Positions 1-9,036 are shown, counted from the stretch's first letter. The stretch is 64,000 nucleotides of DNA from Xanthomonas sp. SI (GCF_014236855.1 NZ_CP051261.1:4092001-4156000); one strand, 5' to 3'. Numbers and translations are program-made. Notes: generated by a model not told the origin, from the letters alone.

Positions 1-184
1 AGCGCAGGGCGTGCGCATCGCGCGCAAGCACCTGGGCTGGTATGCCAAGGACCGCCCGGAGAACGCGGCGTTCCGCGCGGTGGTCAACCGCGCCGAGAGC
101 GCGCAGGCGCAGTTGGCGCTGACTGCCGACTACTTCGACGCGCTGATCGCCGGCGTACCGCCGTCCTTGTCCGCCGCGGCCTGA
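1..184 (+). CDS. dusB: tRNA-dihydrouridine synthase B, 3' end only
   Basis: The window opens inside a reading frame that starts at base 2 and ends with TGA at 182-184; about 60 C-terminal residues are visible. They contain the ARKHLGWY and RAVVNRAESAQAQL segments typical of the C-terminal helical domain of DusB-type flavoenzymes, which reduce uridine to dihydrouridine in tRNA D-loops. The catalytic barrel and FMN site lie outside the window, so the assignment rests on the tail alone. The tail is followed directly by a diverged second copy of itself. Confidence 0.75.
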   Translation, partial: AQGVRIARKHLGWYAKDRPENAAFRAVVNRAESAQAQLALTADYFDALIAGVPPSLSAAA

Positions 185-322
185 AGGACCATCCCGAGAA
201 CGCGACCGTTCAGCGCGGCGGTCAACCGCGATGAAATTGCACGGGCGCAGCTGGCGCTGACCGCCGACTACTTCGACGCGCCGATCGCCGGCGTGCCGCC
301 TGCGTTGCCTACGGCGGCCTGA
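184..322 (+). pseudogene. Decayed tandem duplicate of the dusB tail
   Basis: Bases 184-322 repeat bases 47-184, starting at the dusB stop codon and ending at an equivalent TGA (320-322). The copies are 138 and 139 bases long, so a one-base indel puts the second out of frame, and it has many substitutions concentrated in its first half. The stretch encoding LALTADYFDA is almost unchanged. It has no start of its own and is best read as a remnant, either of a tandem duplication or of recombination with a paralogous dus gene tail. Confidence 0.8.
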
Positions 323-494
323 GCGCCGCCACCGAATTTGCATTATTCGCGCGGACGGCATTTCCGGGATCGAACCGGCGCAGTTGCCGCAATAGGCGCG
401 CTTGCGCGATAAGCACGCGTTCCTCCGCTCGAGCAGGCATGGTCCGCATGTTGCCGAACAGCGGCGCGACAGGACTGCGCCGTGCCCACCGTGC

Positions 495-1568
495 TCAGCC
501 TGGGCCAGACTGCGGCGGCGCACCGACCGGGGTCGCTGTGGCCGGTTCGGCCCAGATCCGCCGCCACATTTTCGCCAGCGCCGCGCGGATCTGCCCGCGC
601 GCCACCGGGGCGCGATAGGCCGCCTGCAGCTGGCGCGGCTCGATCGCCTGCCAGCCATCGCCGTTCTGCCGCGCCACCGCGAAGTTGAAGTTGTAGTCCG
701 GCTCCAGGCCCATGCGCAGGTCGCTGAGCATCAGCTCGCCGTCCTTGACCTGCGCGCGCATGAAGCCGCGGTTGAACCAGGCCAGCCGCTGCACCGCCGG
801 CAGCGCGCGCACTTCGCCCAGCGCCTGGGTGTTGGAGGGATAGCCCTGGAAGCGCATCGGCCCGTGGTCGGCGACCAGCGAGCGCTCGCCGATCACGTAG
901 CCGCTCGGGGTCATCGCCACCACCCGCCACAGCAGCGTGTTGAACGGCATCGGCACCGAGAAGCGCGGCGCGTGCTGCAGGCCCATCGCCGCCAGCGCAC
1001 GGTCGGCTTCGCGATCGACCAGGTGCTTGGCCAGCAGCGACCAGCCCAGGTAGGCGCTGCTCAGGATCAGCCCGGCCAGCAGCGCCTGCTGCGCCACGCG
1101 CCGCGCACGCGCCCACCAGGCGATGGCGCAGGCCAGGATCAGCCACAGCGTGTATGCCGGGTCGATGATGAAGACGCTGGACCACATCGCCGGCGGCGGC
1201 CGCAGCGGCCACCACAGCTGGGTGCCGTAGACGGTGAACGCATCGAGCAGCGGATGCGTGATCAGCGCCAGCTGCATCGCCCAGAACCAGCGCCGCGGCG
1301 CTGCGGCCACGCGGCCATGGCCGAAGCGCCGGTACAGCCACCAGATCAGCCAGCCGAGCAGCGGCAGCACGAACAGCGAATGGCTGAAGCTGCGGTGCAC
1401 CGTCATCAACGTGACCGGATCGCGGGTCAGCGGCAGCAGGAGCAGCGAATCGAGATCGGGCACGGTGCCGAGCGCGGCGCCGGCGAGCAATGCAGCGCGG
1501 CGATGCGCCGCAGGGGCGATGGCCGCGGCGATGGCGCCGCAAAGTACGATCTGGGTGAGGGAATCCAT
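495..1568 (-). CDS. YdjM/DUF457-family membrane-bound metal-dependent hydrolase
   Basis: 357 residues. The N-terminus (MDSLTQIVLCGAIAAAI) is hydrophobic and followed by PDLDSLL and HRSFSHSL, the Asp/His arrangement that defines the YdjM / DUF457 inner-membrane family, annotated as metal-dependent hydrolases. About four membrane segments lie in residues 1-180 (ALLAGAALGT, LFVLPLLGWLIWWL, VFIIDPAYTLWLILACAIAWW); the C-terminal half is soluble. Substrate unknown; in E. coli ydjM is a damage-inducible gene, but no LexA box was looked for here. It stands alone between the dusB remnant (convergent) and a REP array. The start is the first ATG that keeps the conserved N-terminus. Confidence 0.8.
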   Translation of the reverse strand: MDSLTQIVLCGAIAAAIAPAAHRRAALLAGAALGTVPDLDSLLLLPLTRDPVTLMTVHRSFSHSLFVLPLLGWLIWWLYRRFGHGRVAAAPRRWFWAMQLALITHPLLDAFTVYGTQLWWPLRPPPAMWSSVFIIDPAYTLWLILACAIAWWARARRVAQQALLAGLILSSAYLGWSLLAKHLVDREADRALAAMGLQHAPRFSVPMPFNTLLWRVVAMTPSGYVIGERSLVADHGPMRFQGYPSNTQALGEVRALPAVQRLAWFNRGFMRAQVKDGELMLSDLRMGLEPDYNFNFAVARQNGDGWQAIEPRQLQAAYRAPVARGQIRAALAKMWRRIWAEPATATPVGAPPQSGPG

Positions 1569-1659
1569 CGGCCGATGCTAACAGGCGATGGGGCATCGGC
1601 GATTTGAAGAAAACCGTCACGCGCCTGTTGCTTGCAAGGGTCTTGCGGCCAATCCTCCG

Positions 1660-2103
1660 GGTGCACTGTAGGAGGGGCTTCAGCCCCGACCGGTTCCCAA
1701 GCCGGTAGGCATGTCGCCTTCGTTCGTCGCGGCTGAAGCCGCTCCCACAGGATTTGCGGTGCGCCGGCCAGGTGCACTATGGGAAGGGGCTTTGCGTGGC
1801 CTTGGGGCGTCAGCCCAGACTGGTTCCGAAGTCGGCAGGTATTCTGGCTTCGTTAGTCGCGGCTGAAGCCGCTCCTACAGGGGCGTGCGGCAGGACGGCT
1901 GGGTGCCTTGTGGGAGGGGCTTCGGCGCCGATGGCGTACGACGCCGGAAGTTCTACCGCTCCGTTCGTCGCGACTGAAGTCGCTCCCACAAGGAGCGCCG
2001 CGCGGCGAACCCACATTTGTGGGAGGGACTTCAGTCCCGACTGCATCCAGGCTGGCAAGCATTGCCGCGTCGTTTGTCGCGGCTGAAGCCGCTCCTACAG
2101 GTA
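1660..2103. repeat. REP array: four head-to-head palindromic units
   Basis: Intergenic run of short palindromes. Forward-oriented units begin near 1669, 1909 and 2019 (TGTRGGAGG-GRCTTC type) and reverse-oriented units near 1727, 1856, 1968 and 2076 (GTCGCGRCTGAAG type). Each has a 5-bp stem around TTCA and a conserved TAGGAG or GGGAG flank. Adjacent opposite units form larger inverted structures. The unit at 1909 is degenerate. No coding gene is visible between 1569 and 2147. Confidence 0.85.
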
Positions 2104-2147
2104 ACGCCTGGCGACGGGTGGGAATGTCGCCATCGCAACTGGCCCGA

Positions 2148-2957
2148 TCACGCCGCCTGCGGCAGGCGCAGCACGCGCGGCGCCAAGGTCTCGAGGACCT
2201 GACCGGTATGCGACAGCAGTTGCAGCCGGCCCTGGTGGTCTTCGCTCAGCGCGGTCAGGCTTTCGACCCAGTCGCCGTCGTTGGCGTAGACCAGGCCGTC
2301 ACGTTCGAACAGGCCGGCGCGGTGCACATGGCCGCAGACCACGCCGTCCAGGCCGCGGCGGCGCGCGTCGTCCAGGCCGGCGTCGACGAAGCGCTCGATG
2401 TAGCGCTCGGCGGCGCTGCTCTGCCGCTTCAGGTAGTCGGCCAGCGACCAGTAGCGCATGCCGAAGCGGCGGCGCACGCGGTTGGTCAGCTGGTTGCCGG
2501 TGAGGATGCGGTAGTACAGCCAGTCGCCGAACTTCTCCTGCAGGCCGCCGAACTGGGTGACCGCGTCGTAGTCGTCGCCATGCACCACCAGCAACCGGCG
2601 GCCGTCGGCGGTCACGTGCACCGCGCGCCGGCGCACCTGCATCGCCGGCAGCGCCAGGCCGCAGAAGCGGCGGATCGGGCGGTCGTGGTTGCCGGGCACG
2701 TAGATCAGTTCGGTGCCGCCGCGCGCCAGCGCGTGCAGCGCATCGATCACGCGCTGGTGCGCCGCACCCCACACCGCGCGGCGCTGCGCCATCCACCAGA
2801 AGTCGACGATGTCGCCGACCAGATACAGCTGCTTGCACTGCAAGCCGCCGAGGAAATCGGCCAGTTCGCGCGCATGACAGTGCGGCGCGCCCAGGTGCAC
2901 GTCGGACACGAACACCGCCCGGCGCGGGGGCGGAGACAAGCTGCTCACATTGTTCAT
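2148..2957 (-). CDS. LpxH-like calcineurin-type metallophosphoesterase
   Basis: 269 residues. The metal-site motifs of a calcineurin-fold phosphoesterase are all present in order: SDVHLG (near 19), GDIVDFWW (about 49), GNHDR (about 90), VHGDDYD (about 125) and GHVHRAG (about 209). This arrangement matches the UDP-2,3-diacylglucosamine pyrophosphatase-like family (COG2908), a group distinct from canonical LpxH whose members act on diphosphate bonds of lipid precursors. Its ATG overlaps the stop of the acyltransferase gene upstream (ATGA), so the two are co-translated and probably both serve membrane-lipid synthesis. The exact substrate is inferred only. Confidence 0.75.
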   Translation of the reverse strand: MNNVSSLSPPPRRAVFVSDVHLGAPHCHARELADFLGGLQCKQLYLVGDIVDFWWMAQRRAVWGAAHQRVIDALHALARGGTELIYVPGNHDRPIRRFCGLALPAMQVRRRAVHVTADGRRLLVVHGDDYDAVTQFGGLQEKFGDWLYYRILTGNQLTNRVRRRFGMRYWSLADYLKRQSSAAERYIERFVDAGLDDARRRGLDGVVCGHVHRAGLFERDGLVYANDGDWVESLTALSEDHQGRLQLLSHTGQVLETLAPRVLRLPQAA

Positions 2958-4672
2958 GCCGTCACCTCTGCTTCGCTACGTGGCCGTTCCAGGTAGCGCA
3001 TGCGCTTCTTGCTGCGGATGCGCTGCAGATCCAGTTCGATCAGGCCATCGACCGCGTCGTTGAACGCCGGATCCACGCCGAAAGCGAGGAAGCGCGCGCC
3101 GCCCGGCTCGCACAGCTCGGTGTACTGCTTGTAGAGCATCGGCACCGCGGCGCCGAGCGCGTCCAGGTTGCCCTTGAGCACCTTGAACGCGGTGTCCGCG
3201 TCCAGCGCGTCGAACGCCGGCGGCGCCTGCGAATAGTCGAACGGCCGCGCAGAGGCGGCTTCGCCCAGCGCGTCGCCGTAGTAGCGCGCGTAGTAGGCCA
3301 CGATCTGTTCGCGCGCCTGCCGCGGCAGCGCCGCGCTGATCGAGACCGCGCCGTACAGGTAGCGCACCTGCGGGTAGTCGCGCAGGTAGGCGCCGATGCC
3401 CTGCCACAGGTAGTCGATGCTGCGGCTGCCCCAGTAGTCGGGCACCACGAAGCTGCGGCCCAGCTCCATGCCGGCGGCGATGCGCGGCAGCAGCGCTTCG
3501 CCGTAGCGGAACAGGCCGGCGGTGTAGAAGCCGGCCAGGCCGCGCTCGGCCAGCACCGGCGCGCCGCGGGCCACGCGATAGGCGCCGACCACGCGCGCGG
3601 CGGCGCCGTCCCACAGCACGATGTGGTCGTACCAAGTGTCGTAGTCGTCCAGGTCCAGGCGCCGGCCGGTGCCTTCGCCGACCGCGCGGAAGGTCAGCTC
3701 GCGCAGGCGGCCGATCTCGCGCAGCAGCGCCGAACCGGCGCGCAGCCGGCCCACGCGGATCTGCTTGCCGTCCACGGTCTGGCCCAGGCTGCGCAGCGCG
3801 GCGAATTCCGCCGCCACCGCGGCCGGATCCTCGGCCGCGACCAGCGGTTCCTCGCTCGGCGCGGGCGCGTCGGCGCCGGCACGGCCCAGCGCATACAGCT
3901 CGCGGCGCAGGCCGCGCATCAGTTCGGCGTCGGACTGGCCCTGCGGCAGCGCGCGGGCATGGCCCAGGCTCAGCGCGATGCGCCGCTCGCGGCGGGCGAA
4001 CATCTCCCGCGCCAGCAACGCGGTGCCGGCCGGCTTGAACAGCGCCGAGGCGCCGTAGAACAACGCCGAGTTGCGCGCATGGATGCGCACCGGCAATACC
4101 GGGGTGGCGGTGCGCAGCGCGAAGCGGGTGAAGCCGCGGCGCCAGCGCCCGTCGGCCACCCCGCCCCAGCCCAGCCGCGACACTTCGCCGGCCGGGAACA
4201 CGATCACGCACTGTTCCTGCTCCAGCGCCTGCTCGATCGCGCGCACGCTGGCCGGCGACGGCGCGCCGCCGAGGATGCGCACCGGCAGCAGCAACTCGCG
4301 CAGGCCTTCCAGCGCCCACAGGAAGTCGTTGGCGACGATCTTCACGTCGCGCCGCACCTGGCCCACGCAATCCAGCAACGCCAGCGCATCCAGCGCGCCG
4401 GAGGGGTGGTTGGCGACGATCAGCAGGCGCCCGCGTGCCGGAATGCACTCGGCGGGGGTCGGCGCGACCACGTAGCGCGCCTGCAGGAAATCCATCCCGG
4501 CCTGGACCAGGGCGAAGCCGCGCAGCTCCTGGCTGGCGTCCAGGAACGCGTCCAGCGCGTCCAGGCCCGACCATTTCTGCAGGCCACGCAATAAGGGCCG
4601 CACCAGCCGCGAGCGGCGCCCGGCGAACCAGTGCGGGTAGCGATCCTGCAGACGACGTTCGAGTGCGAGCAC
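2954..4672 (-). CDS. Two-domain acyltransferase (PlsC-like plus OlsB-like), OlsF type
   Basis: 572 residues from a GTG at 4672, chosen because AAGGGGG precedes it at good spacing; an upstream in-frame ATG at 4732 lacks this and adds an unconvincing leader. The N-terminal domain has the lysophospholipid acyltransferase block: NHPSGALD (HxxxxD type, about 90), then IVFPAGEVSRLG. The C-terminal half (about 300-560) has the GNAT-like hemolysin/OlsB fold signature, with LRELTFRAVGEGTG and YYGAVSISA-type strands. Fused proteins of this kind (OlsF) carry out both acylations of ornithine lipid synthesis, the OlsB-like half adding the N-linked 3-hydroxyacyl chain. Activity here is inferred from architecture. 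Operon with the phosphoesterase downstream. Confidence 0.72.
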   Translation of the reverse strand: MLALERRLQDRYPHWFAGRRSRLVRPLLRGLQKWSGLDALDAFLDASQELRGFALVQAGMDFLQARYVVAPTPAECIPARGRLLIVANHPSGALDALALLDCVGQVRRDVKIVANDFLWALEGLRELLLPVRILGGAPSPASVRAIEQALEQEQCVIVFPAGEVSRLGWGGVADGRWRRGFTRFALRTATPVLPVRIHARNSALFYGASALFKPAGTALLAREMFARRERRIALSLGHARALPQGQSDAELMRGLRRELYALGRAGADAPAPSEEPLVAAEDPAAVAAEFAALRSLGQTVDGKQIRVGRLRAGSALLREIGRLRELTFRAVGEGTGRRLDLDDYDTWYDHIVLWDGAAARVVGAYRVARGAPVLAERGLAGFYTAGLFRYGEALLPRIAAGMELGRSFVVPDYWGSRSIDYLWQGIGAYLRDYPQVRYLYGAVSISAALPRQAREQIVAYYARYYGDALGEAASARPFDYSQAPPAFDALDADTAFKVLKGNLDALGAAVPMLYKQYTELCEPGGARFLAFGVDPAFNDAVDGLIELDLQRIRSKKRMRYLERPRSEAEVTA

Positions 4673-4807
4673 GGCAAGCCCCCTTGCTGACTGCGCACAG
4701 CTTCGGCCCCCGCGGCGACACCGATCTTGCAATATGACTACGGCAAAGTGACGCCCGCGGCCCCGCCGGCTGACCGGTTAACCTTGCCCAACGGCGGCGG
4801 GGCCACA

Positions 4808-4836
4808 ATGCACAGCACCGCGCGCCCGTGTATCAT
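4808..4836 (+). promoter_or_regulatory. Putative metK promoter (-10 TATCAT)
   Basis: TATCAT at 4831-4836 is a good -10 hexamer about 40 bases before the metK ATG. The matching -35 position (4808-4813, ATGCAC) is weak. The leader would be only about 35 bases, too short for a SAM riboswitch. AAGGA at 4862-4866 precedes the start as ribosome binding site, with somewhat long spacing. Confidence 0.45.
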
Positions 4837-4877
4837 GCGCGTCCATCTTTTCATCCGAATACAAGGATATAGCCGCG

Positions 4878-6089
4878 ATGTCCAGCTATCTCTTCACCTC
4901 CGAGTCGGTCTCCGAAGGCCACCCGGACAAGATCGCCGATCAGATCTCCGATGCCGTGCTCGACGCGATCCTGACCCAGGACAAGCGCGCGCGCGTGGCC
5001 TGCGAAACGCTGGTCAAGACCGGCGTGGCGATCGTCGCCGGCGAAATCACCACCAGCGCCTGGATCGACCTGGAAGCGCTGACCCGCAAGGTGATCCTGG
5101 ATATCGGCTACAACAGCTCCGACGTCGGCTTCGACGGCGAGACCTGCGGCGTGCTCAACCTGATCGGCAAGCAGTCGCCGGACATCAACCAGGGCGTGGA
5201 CCGCAAGAAGCCGGAAGAACAGGGCGCCGGCGACCAAGGCCTGATGTTCGGCTACGCCACCCGCGAGACCGACAGCTTCATGCCGGCGGCGATCCACCTG
5301 GCGCACCGCCTGGTCGAGCAGCAGGCCAAGGTCCGCAAGAAGAAGAACTCGCCGCTGGCGTGGCTGCGCCCGGACGCCAAGAGCCAGGTCACCCTGCGCT
5401 ACGAAGACGGCGTGGCGACTGCGATCGACGCGGTAGTGCTGTCCACCCAGCACGACCCGGACGTCAAGCAGAAGCACCTGGTCGAAGCCGTGCGCGAGGA
5501 AATCCTCAAGCCGGTGCTGCCGGCCAAGTGGCTGCACAAGGGCACCAAGTTCCACATCAACCCGACCGGCAAGTTCGTGATCGGCGGGCCGGTGGGCGAC
5601 TGCGGCCTGACCGGGCGCAAGATCATCGTCGACACCTACGGCGGCTGGGCGCGCCACGGCGGCGGCGCGTTCTCCGGCAAGGATCCGTCCAAGGTCGACC
5701 GTTCCGCGGCCTACGCGGCGCGCTACGTGGCCAAGAACGTGGTCGCCGCCGGCCTGGCCGACCGCTGCGAAGTGCAGGTCTCCTACGCCATCGGCGTGGC
5801 CGAGCCGACCTCGATCTCGGTCACCACCTTCGGCACCGGCAAGATCGCCGACGACAAGATCGAGAAGCTGATCCGCAAGCACTTCGACCTGCGTCCGTTC
5901 GGCATCCTGCAGATGCTCGACCTGATCCACCCGATGTACCAGCAGACCGCCTCGTACGGCCACTTCGGCCGCACCCCGAAGGCGTTCACCTACACCGACG
6001 GCACCGGCGCGCAGCACAACGCCACGGCGTTCTCGTGGGAAAAGACCGACCGCGCCGACGCGCTGCGCGCGGACGCGAAGCTGAAGTAA
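4878..6089 (+). CDS. metK: S-adenosylmethionine synthetase
   Basis: 403 residues, full length for the family. It makes S-adenosylmethionine from methionine and ATP in the cytoplasm. Diagnostic segments are seen in order: [19 protein letters not shown] at the N-terminus (methionine and Mg sites), [12 protein letters not shown] near 115 (ATP-binding signature), [18 protein letters not shown] near 265 (the P-loop-like second signature) and GHFGR near the C-terminus. It stands alone, with a promoter upstream and a strong terminator downstream. The product feeds the several SAM-using enzymes in this window, including MidA, LipA, a radical SAM protein and a methylase. Confidence 0.98.
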   Translation: MSSYLFTSESVSEGHPDKIADQISDAVLDAILTQDKRARVACETLVKTGVAIVAGEITTSAWIDLEALTRKVILDIGYNSSDVGFDGETCGVLNLIGKQSPDINQGVDRKKPEEQGAGDQGLMFGYATRETDSFMPAAIHLAHRLVEQQAKVRKKKNSPLAWLRPDAKSQVTLRYEDGVATAIDAVVLSTQHDPDVKQKHLVEAVREEILKPVLPAKWLHKGTKFHINPTGKFVIGGPVGDCGLTGRKIIVDTYGGWARHGGGAFSGKDPSKVDRSAAYAARYVAKNVVAAGLADRCEVQVSYAIGVAEPTSISVTTFGTGKIADDKIEKLIRKHFDLRPFGILQMLDLIHPMYQQTASYGHFGRTPKAFTYTDGTGAQHNATAFSWEKTDRADALRADAKLK

Positions 6090-6112
6090 GCCGGCGCTTC
6101 GGCGCCTGCACG

Positions 6113-6144
6113 AAAACGGGCCGCATCGCGGCCCGTTTTTTTTG
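6113..6144 (+). terminator. Rho-independent terminator of metK
   Basis: Nine-base perfect stem ACGGGCCGC (6116-6124) / GCGGCCCGT (6128-6136) with an ATC loop, followed by a run of nine T from 6136. It lies 24 bases after the metK stop. Confidence 0.93.
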
Positions 6145-6452
6145 GTTGCTCGGGGCGGCGGGCGATGACGCACGCACCGCAGCCGGAAAGTATTCCCGGC
6201 GACGGCTGAAGGAGGGTCTTTATCCAGCGCGCAATCCGCCCCCTGTAGAGGCGCCATGTCCAAATACAAGGAGCGGCTTCAGCCGCGACCGACAGCACGG
6301 AGCACCCGCGAATGCCCCGCGCTGTCGGGGCAGACGCCCCTCTTGCAAAACAGCGTGCTACCCGAAGTCGCTGGCGCCAGAGCCATTGTCATCGCCAGAC
6401 CCCGAGGAATCGCCCGGCGACGGCGCAACACGCCGCTATCGCCGTGACCCAC
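6145..6452. other. Intergenic stretch with one solitary REP unit
   Basis: No gene is supported between the metK terminator and the expansin stop. A single degenerate REP unit (AGGAGCGGCTTCAGCCGCGA) lies at 6270-6289. The short frames here have no start signals or recognisable products. Confidence 0.6.
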
Positions 6453-7163
6453 TCACTTCGCGAACTGCACGTGCCCCTCGACGAAATACACGCCCTTGTC
6501 GCCCTGGCTCGGCAACGCCGACAGCGTATCGGTCACGACCTGGCCGCGGATATCGGTGAGGCGGATCTCCAGCAGTTGCGCGCCCATCTGCTCGCCAACG
6601 AAATGGTTGTACGGCATCTTCGGCAGGCTGACCCAGGCGCCGTTCTTCTTGTATTCGAACTTGACCACCGAATACAGGTGATTGCGCACCTGGATCGCGG
6701 CCCAGTACTGCGAACTGCCTTCCTTGATCCGGTACACGACGTTGCCGTCGATCGGCGCGGCGACCACCTTCCAGCTGATCGGGATATGCCCGGCACCGAT
6801 GTCACCGATCGCGGCGAAGGCATTGGGCGACAGGTCCAGGCCGCAATCGCCGCCCTCCGGATACAGGTCGGTGACGTAGACCGTGGCGGTGCCGCGCGGC
6901 CCCTGCACCTGCAGATAGGCACCGGCCAGCGCGGCGGGAATGCCGCCGTAGTTCATCTGCGTCGGATTCAGCGCGGTGATCATCGCATCGGCTGTAATCG
7001 GATCCAGCAGCACGGCGCCGCCGGAGTAGCCGGAACCGGTATAGGTCGCCGTGCCGTTGCAGATCCCGTCCCAGGCGGCAGCGGCGGGGGCGGCGATGGC
7101 GGCCAGGCACAGCCCGGCGAACAAGGTGGTGCTGCGCAAGGCGCGGGCGCGACGTGTCGGCAT
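6453..7163 (-). CDS. Secreted bacterial expansin (EXLX1 family)
   Basis: 236 residues. The start at 7163 is set by GAGGAG seven bases upstream; the longer frame is not needed. A signal peptide (TTLFAGLCLAAIAAPAAAA) is followed by a double-psi beta-barrel domain: GICNGTATYTGSGYSGGAVL, then TDLYPEGGDCGLDLSPNAF with the conserved Asp. A second, CBM63-like beta domain starts near VVYRIKEGSSQYWAAIQVRN. Expansins loosen cellulose-matrix contacts in plant walls without hydrolysis. In plant-pathogenic bacteria they promote colonisation and were acquired by transfer. There is no fused cellulase domain. It has its own transcription unit; a galactanase lies 20 kb away. Confidence 0.88.
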   Translation of the reverse strand: MPTRRARALRSTTLFAGLCLAAIAAPAAAAWDGICNGTATYTGSGYSGGAVLLDPITADAMITALNPTQMNYGGIPAALAGAYLQVQGPRGTATVYVTDLYPEGGDCGLDLSPNAFAAIGDIGAGHIPISWKVVAAPIDGNVVYRIKEGSSQYWAAIQVRNHLYSVVKFEYKKNGAWVSLPKMPYNHFVGEQMGAQLLEIRLTDIRGQVVTDTLSALPSQGDKGVYFVEGHVQFAK

Positions 7164-7390
7164 GGGATTCTCCTCGGCGAAGGCGGCGCCGGCCGCTGGC
7201 GTGCCGCCACCGGCCATGCGCCAGGTGCGCGGTGCGCCGCGCATCGGCCCGGGCACTGCGCGGGCCGACGCACTCTATGCCAGGCGCCGCCCACACACCG
7301 GCACCGCCACCAGGGAAACCGCATCTTGGCCGATGGCGTAGACCGCGGCGCCAGGCCGACGTCACCGCGCGCGCGAAACGCGCCCGGGCT

Positions 7391-7798
7391 TCAGCCGCGG
7401 CGGCGCCGCCCCGCGCCGGTTTCCAACCGCCACAGCAGGTCGCGCAGCGGGGTGAGCGCGGTGGCCATCCCCGCCGCCACGCCCAGCGCATCGGCCAGCG
7501 CATCGAACGGATCGGCCGAGCGCGTGGCGGTCCATGCGCCCTGCGCGAACTCGATACCGATGCCGAGCAGCAGCAGGCCCAGCGCCGCCCAACGCCAGGC
7601 GCGCGGCCCGGCGTAGATCTGCACCGCACCGGCCGCGAGCAGCAGGTAGGCGGTGAAATGCTCGGCCTTGTCGGTGTCCGGCAGATCGGACAGCTGCGGC
7701 GGGTGCGGCATCATGCACACATAGATCAGCACCAGCACACCCAGCCACCACAGCCCCAGCCACAGCCAGGGCCGGCGGAACGCGCGGACCGCCGCCAT
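7391..7798 (-). CDS. VanZ-like family membrane protein
   Basis: 135 residues with four predicted membrane segments (WLWLGLWWLGVLVLIYVCM, HFTAYLLLAAGAVQIY, WAALGLLLLGIGIEFAQ, and LGVAAGMATAL). The motifs DKAEHFTAYLLLA and GIEFAQ...R.ADPFDALADALGVAAG are the hallmarks of the VanZ fold. In VanZ itself this confers low-level teicoplanin resistance; for most family members the role is unknown. The ATG overlaps the TGA of the MidA-like gene by one base, so the two are translationally coupled. Confidence 0.85.
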   Translation of the reverse strand: MAAVRAFRRPWLWLGLWWLGVLVLIYVCMMPHPPQLSDLPDTDKAEHFTAYLLLAAGAVQIYAGPRAWRWAALGLLLLGIGIEFAQGAWTATRSADPFDALADALGVAAGMATALTPLRDLLWRLETGAGRRRRG

Positions 7799-8982
7799 CA
7801 CAGCCGCCAGGTCAGGTCGCCGACCAGGAACGCCGGCGCCAGCGACACATCGCGTTCGAAGCCCATCACCTGGAAGCGCTCGCCCATCTCGCTGGGCAGG
7901 GTCAGCCGTTTCACCTGCTCGCGCAGGCGCAAGCGGCCGCGTTCGTCGCTGCGCGCCTCGGCCTCGGCCAGCAGCGCATCCAGGCCGTTGCCGAGCAGGA
8001 AGCTGGCCTGGGTGCAATAGCCGCCCAGTTCGAACCCTGCGCCGGTGCCGGCCTCGGCCAGCGCGGTGAAGTCCACCGACGCGGTCAGGTCCTGCAGGCC
8101 CGGCCACAGATAGGGATCGGCATGGGTGCGGTGCCGGTAGAACGCGCGCAGGGTGCCGTCGTCGCGCTGCGGCAGGTAGAACTCGCCGCGCGGGTAGCCG
8201 TAGTCGACGAACAGCATCGCGCCGCTGCGCAGGCCGCCGGCCACCGCCTGGACCCAGTACGGCAGCTGCGGCAGCAGTTCGGAGCGGTAGCCGTCGGCGA
8301 ACGGCCTCTCCAGATAGCGTTCGACATGCCGCACCGCCGCCGCCAGCAGCGGATCGGCCGGCTGCTCGCCGCGGCGGAAGCGGCCTTCGCCGTCCAGGGT
8401 CACGGTTTCCTCGAACACCTCGCCATCGCGCAGGGTGAAGCGCGGCGTCGGCAGCGCATCGATCACCTCGTTGGCGAACAGCACGCCGTTCCAGTCGTCC
8501 TCGAACGGCCGGTCCAGCCACTCCACCAGGTCGAACACCGGCGGGATCAGCGCGCGCTGCAGGCGCTCGCGCTGGCGTTCGCGCAGGTCGGCGCTGGGCT
8601 CGAGGATGGCGTAGCGCTCGGGCAGCGCGTCCAGCGCCAGCAGGCGCTTGAGCATCACCTCGGCGAACGCGCCGCTGCCGCCGCCCACTTCCAGCATCCG
8701 CGCCTGCGGCCCAAGCTGCTGCAGCACCGGCGCCAGCGCGTTGGAAACGGTGGCGGCGAACAGCGGCCCCAGCTCCGGCGCGGTGACGAAGTCGCCGTCC
8801 TCGCCGAACTTGCTGCTGCCGGCGCTGTAGTAGCCCAGGCCCGGCGCGTACAGCGCCAGCTCCATGAAGCGCGAGAACGGAATCGCGCCGCCGCCAGCGG
8901 CGATCTCGGCGCGCAGATGCGCGGCCAGGCGATCGCTGTGGGCGAGCGCGTCGGCGTCGGGGGTGGGAAAGTCGATAGGCAT
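7798..8982 (-). CDS. MidA/NDUFAF7-family SAM-dependent methyltransferase
   Basis: 394 residues. It has the MidA-type signature: IPFSRFMELALYAPGLGYY near 35, GDFVTAPELGPLFA near 66 and the SAM site LEVGGGSGAFA near 98. FANEVIDALP near 170 and LFVDYGYPRGEFY near 250 follow. Mitochondrial NDUFAF7 dimethylates an arginine of complex I subunit NDUFS2; bacterial members are presumed protein arginine methyltransferases, but the target here is not known. It is the first gene of a two-gene unit with the VanZ-like gene and is divergent from folM, with 54 bases between the starts. Confidence 0.85.
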   Translation of the reverse strand: MPIDFPTPDADALAHSDRLAAHLRAEIAAGGGAIPFSRFMELALYAPGLGYYSAGSSKFGEDGDFVTAPELGPLFAATVSNALAPVLQQLGPQARMLEVGGGSGAFAEVMLKRLLALDALPERYAILEPSADLRERQRERLQRALIPPVFDLVEWLDRPFEDDWNGVLFANEVIDALPTPRFTLRDGEVFEETVTLDGEGRFRRGEQPADPLLAAAVRHVERYLERPFADGYRSELLPQLPYWVQAVAGGLRSGAMLFVDYGYPRGEFYLPQRDDGTLRAFYRHRTHADPYLWPGLQDLTASVDFTALAEAGTGAGFELGGYCTQASFLLGNGLDALLAEAEARSDERGRLRLREQVKRLTLPSEMGERFQVMGFERDVSLAPAFLVGDLTWRL

Positions 8983-9036
8983 GCGGCGCTGGATTGCGTG
9001 GACAATGCACAGCATAGCCGAGCGTGGAATGCACAC

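Noticed and set aside
4672..4732. Upstream ATG start for the fused acyltransferase
   Set aside because: The leader is basic and not conserved-looking, while the GTG at 4672 has an AAGGGGG ribosome site at correct distance.
4737..4877. Possible SAM-responsive riboswitch before metK
   Set aside because: The putative leader is only about 35 bases and no conserved riboswitch stem is visible.
4851..6269. Minus-strand frame opposite metK
   Set aside because: metK is complete on the plus strand; the antisense frame matches no family.
7391..9034. Single long frame through the VanZ-like and MidA-like region
   Set aside because: It merges the VanZ-like gene with an out-of-frame reading of the methyltransferase; the two real genes overlap with TGATG at 7798.
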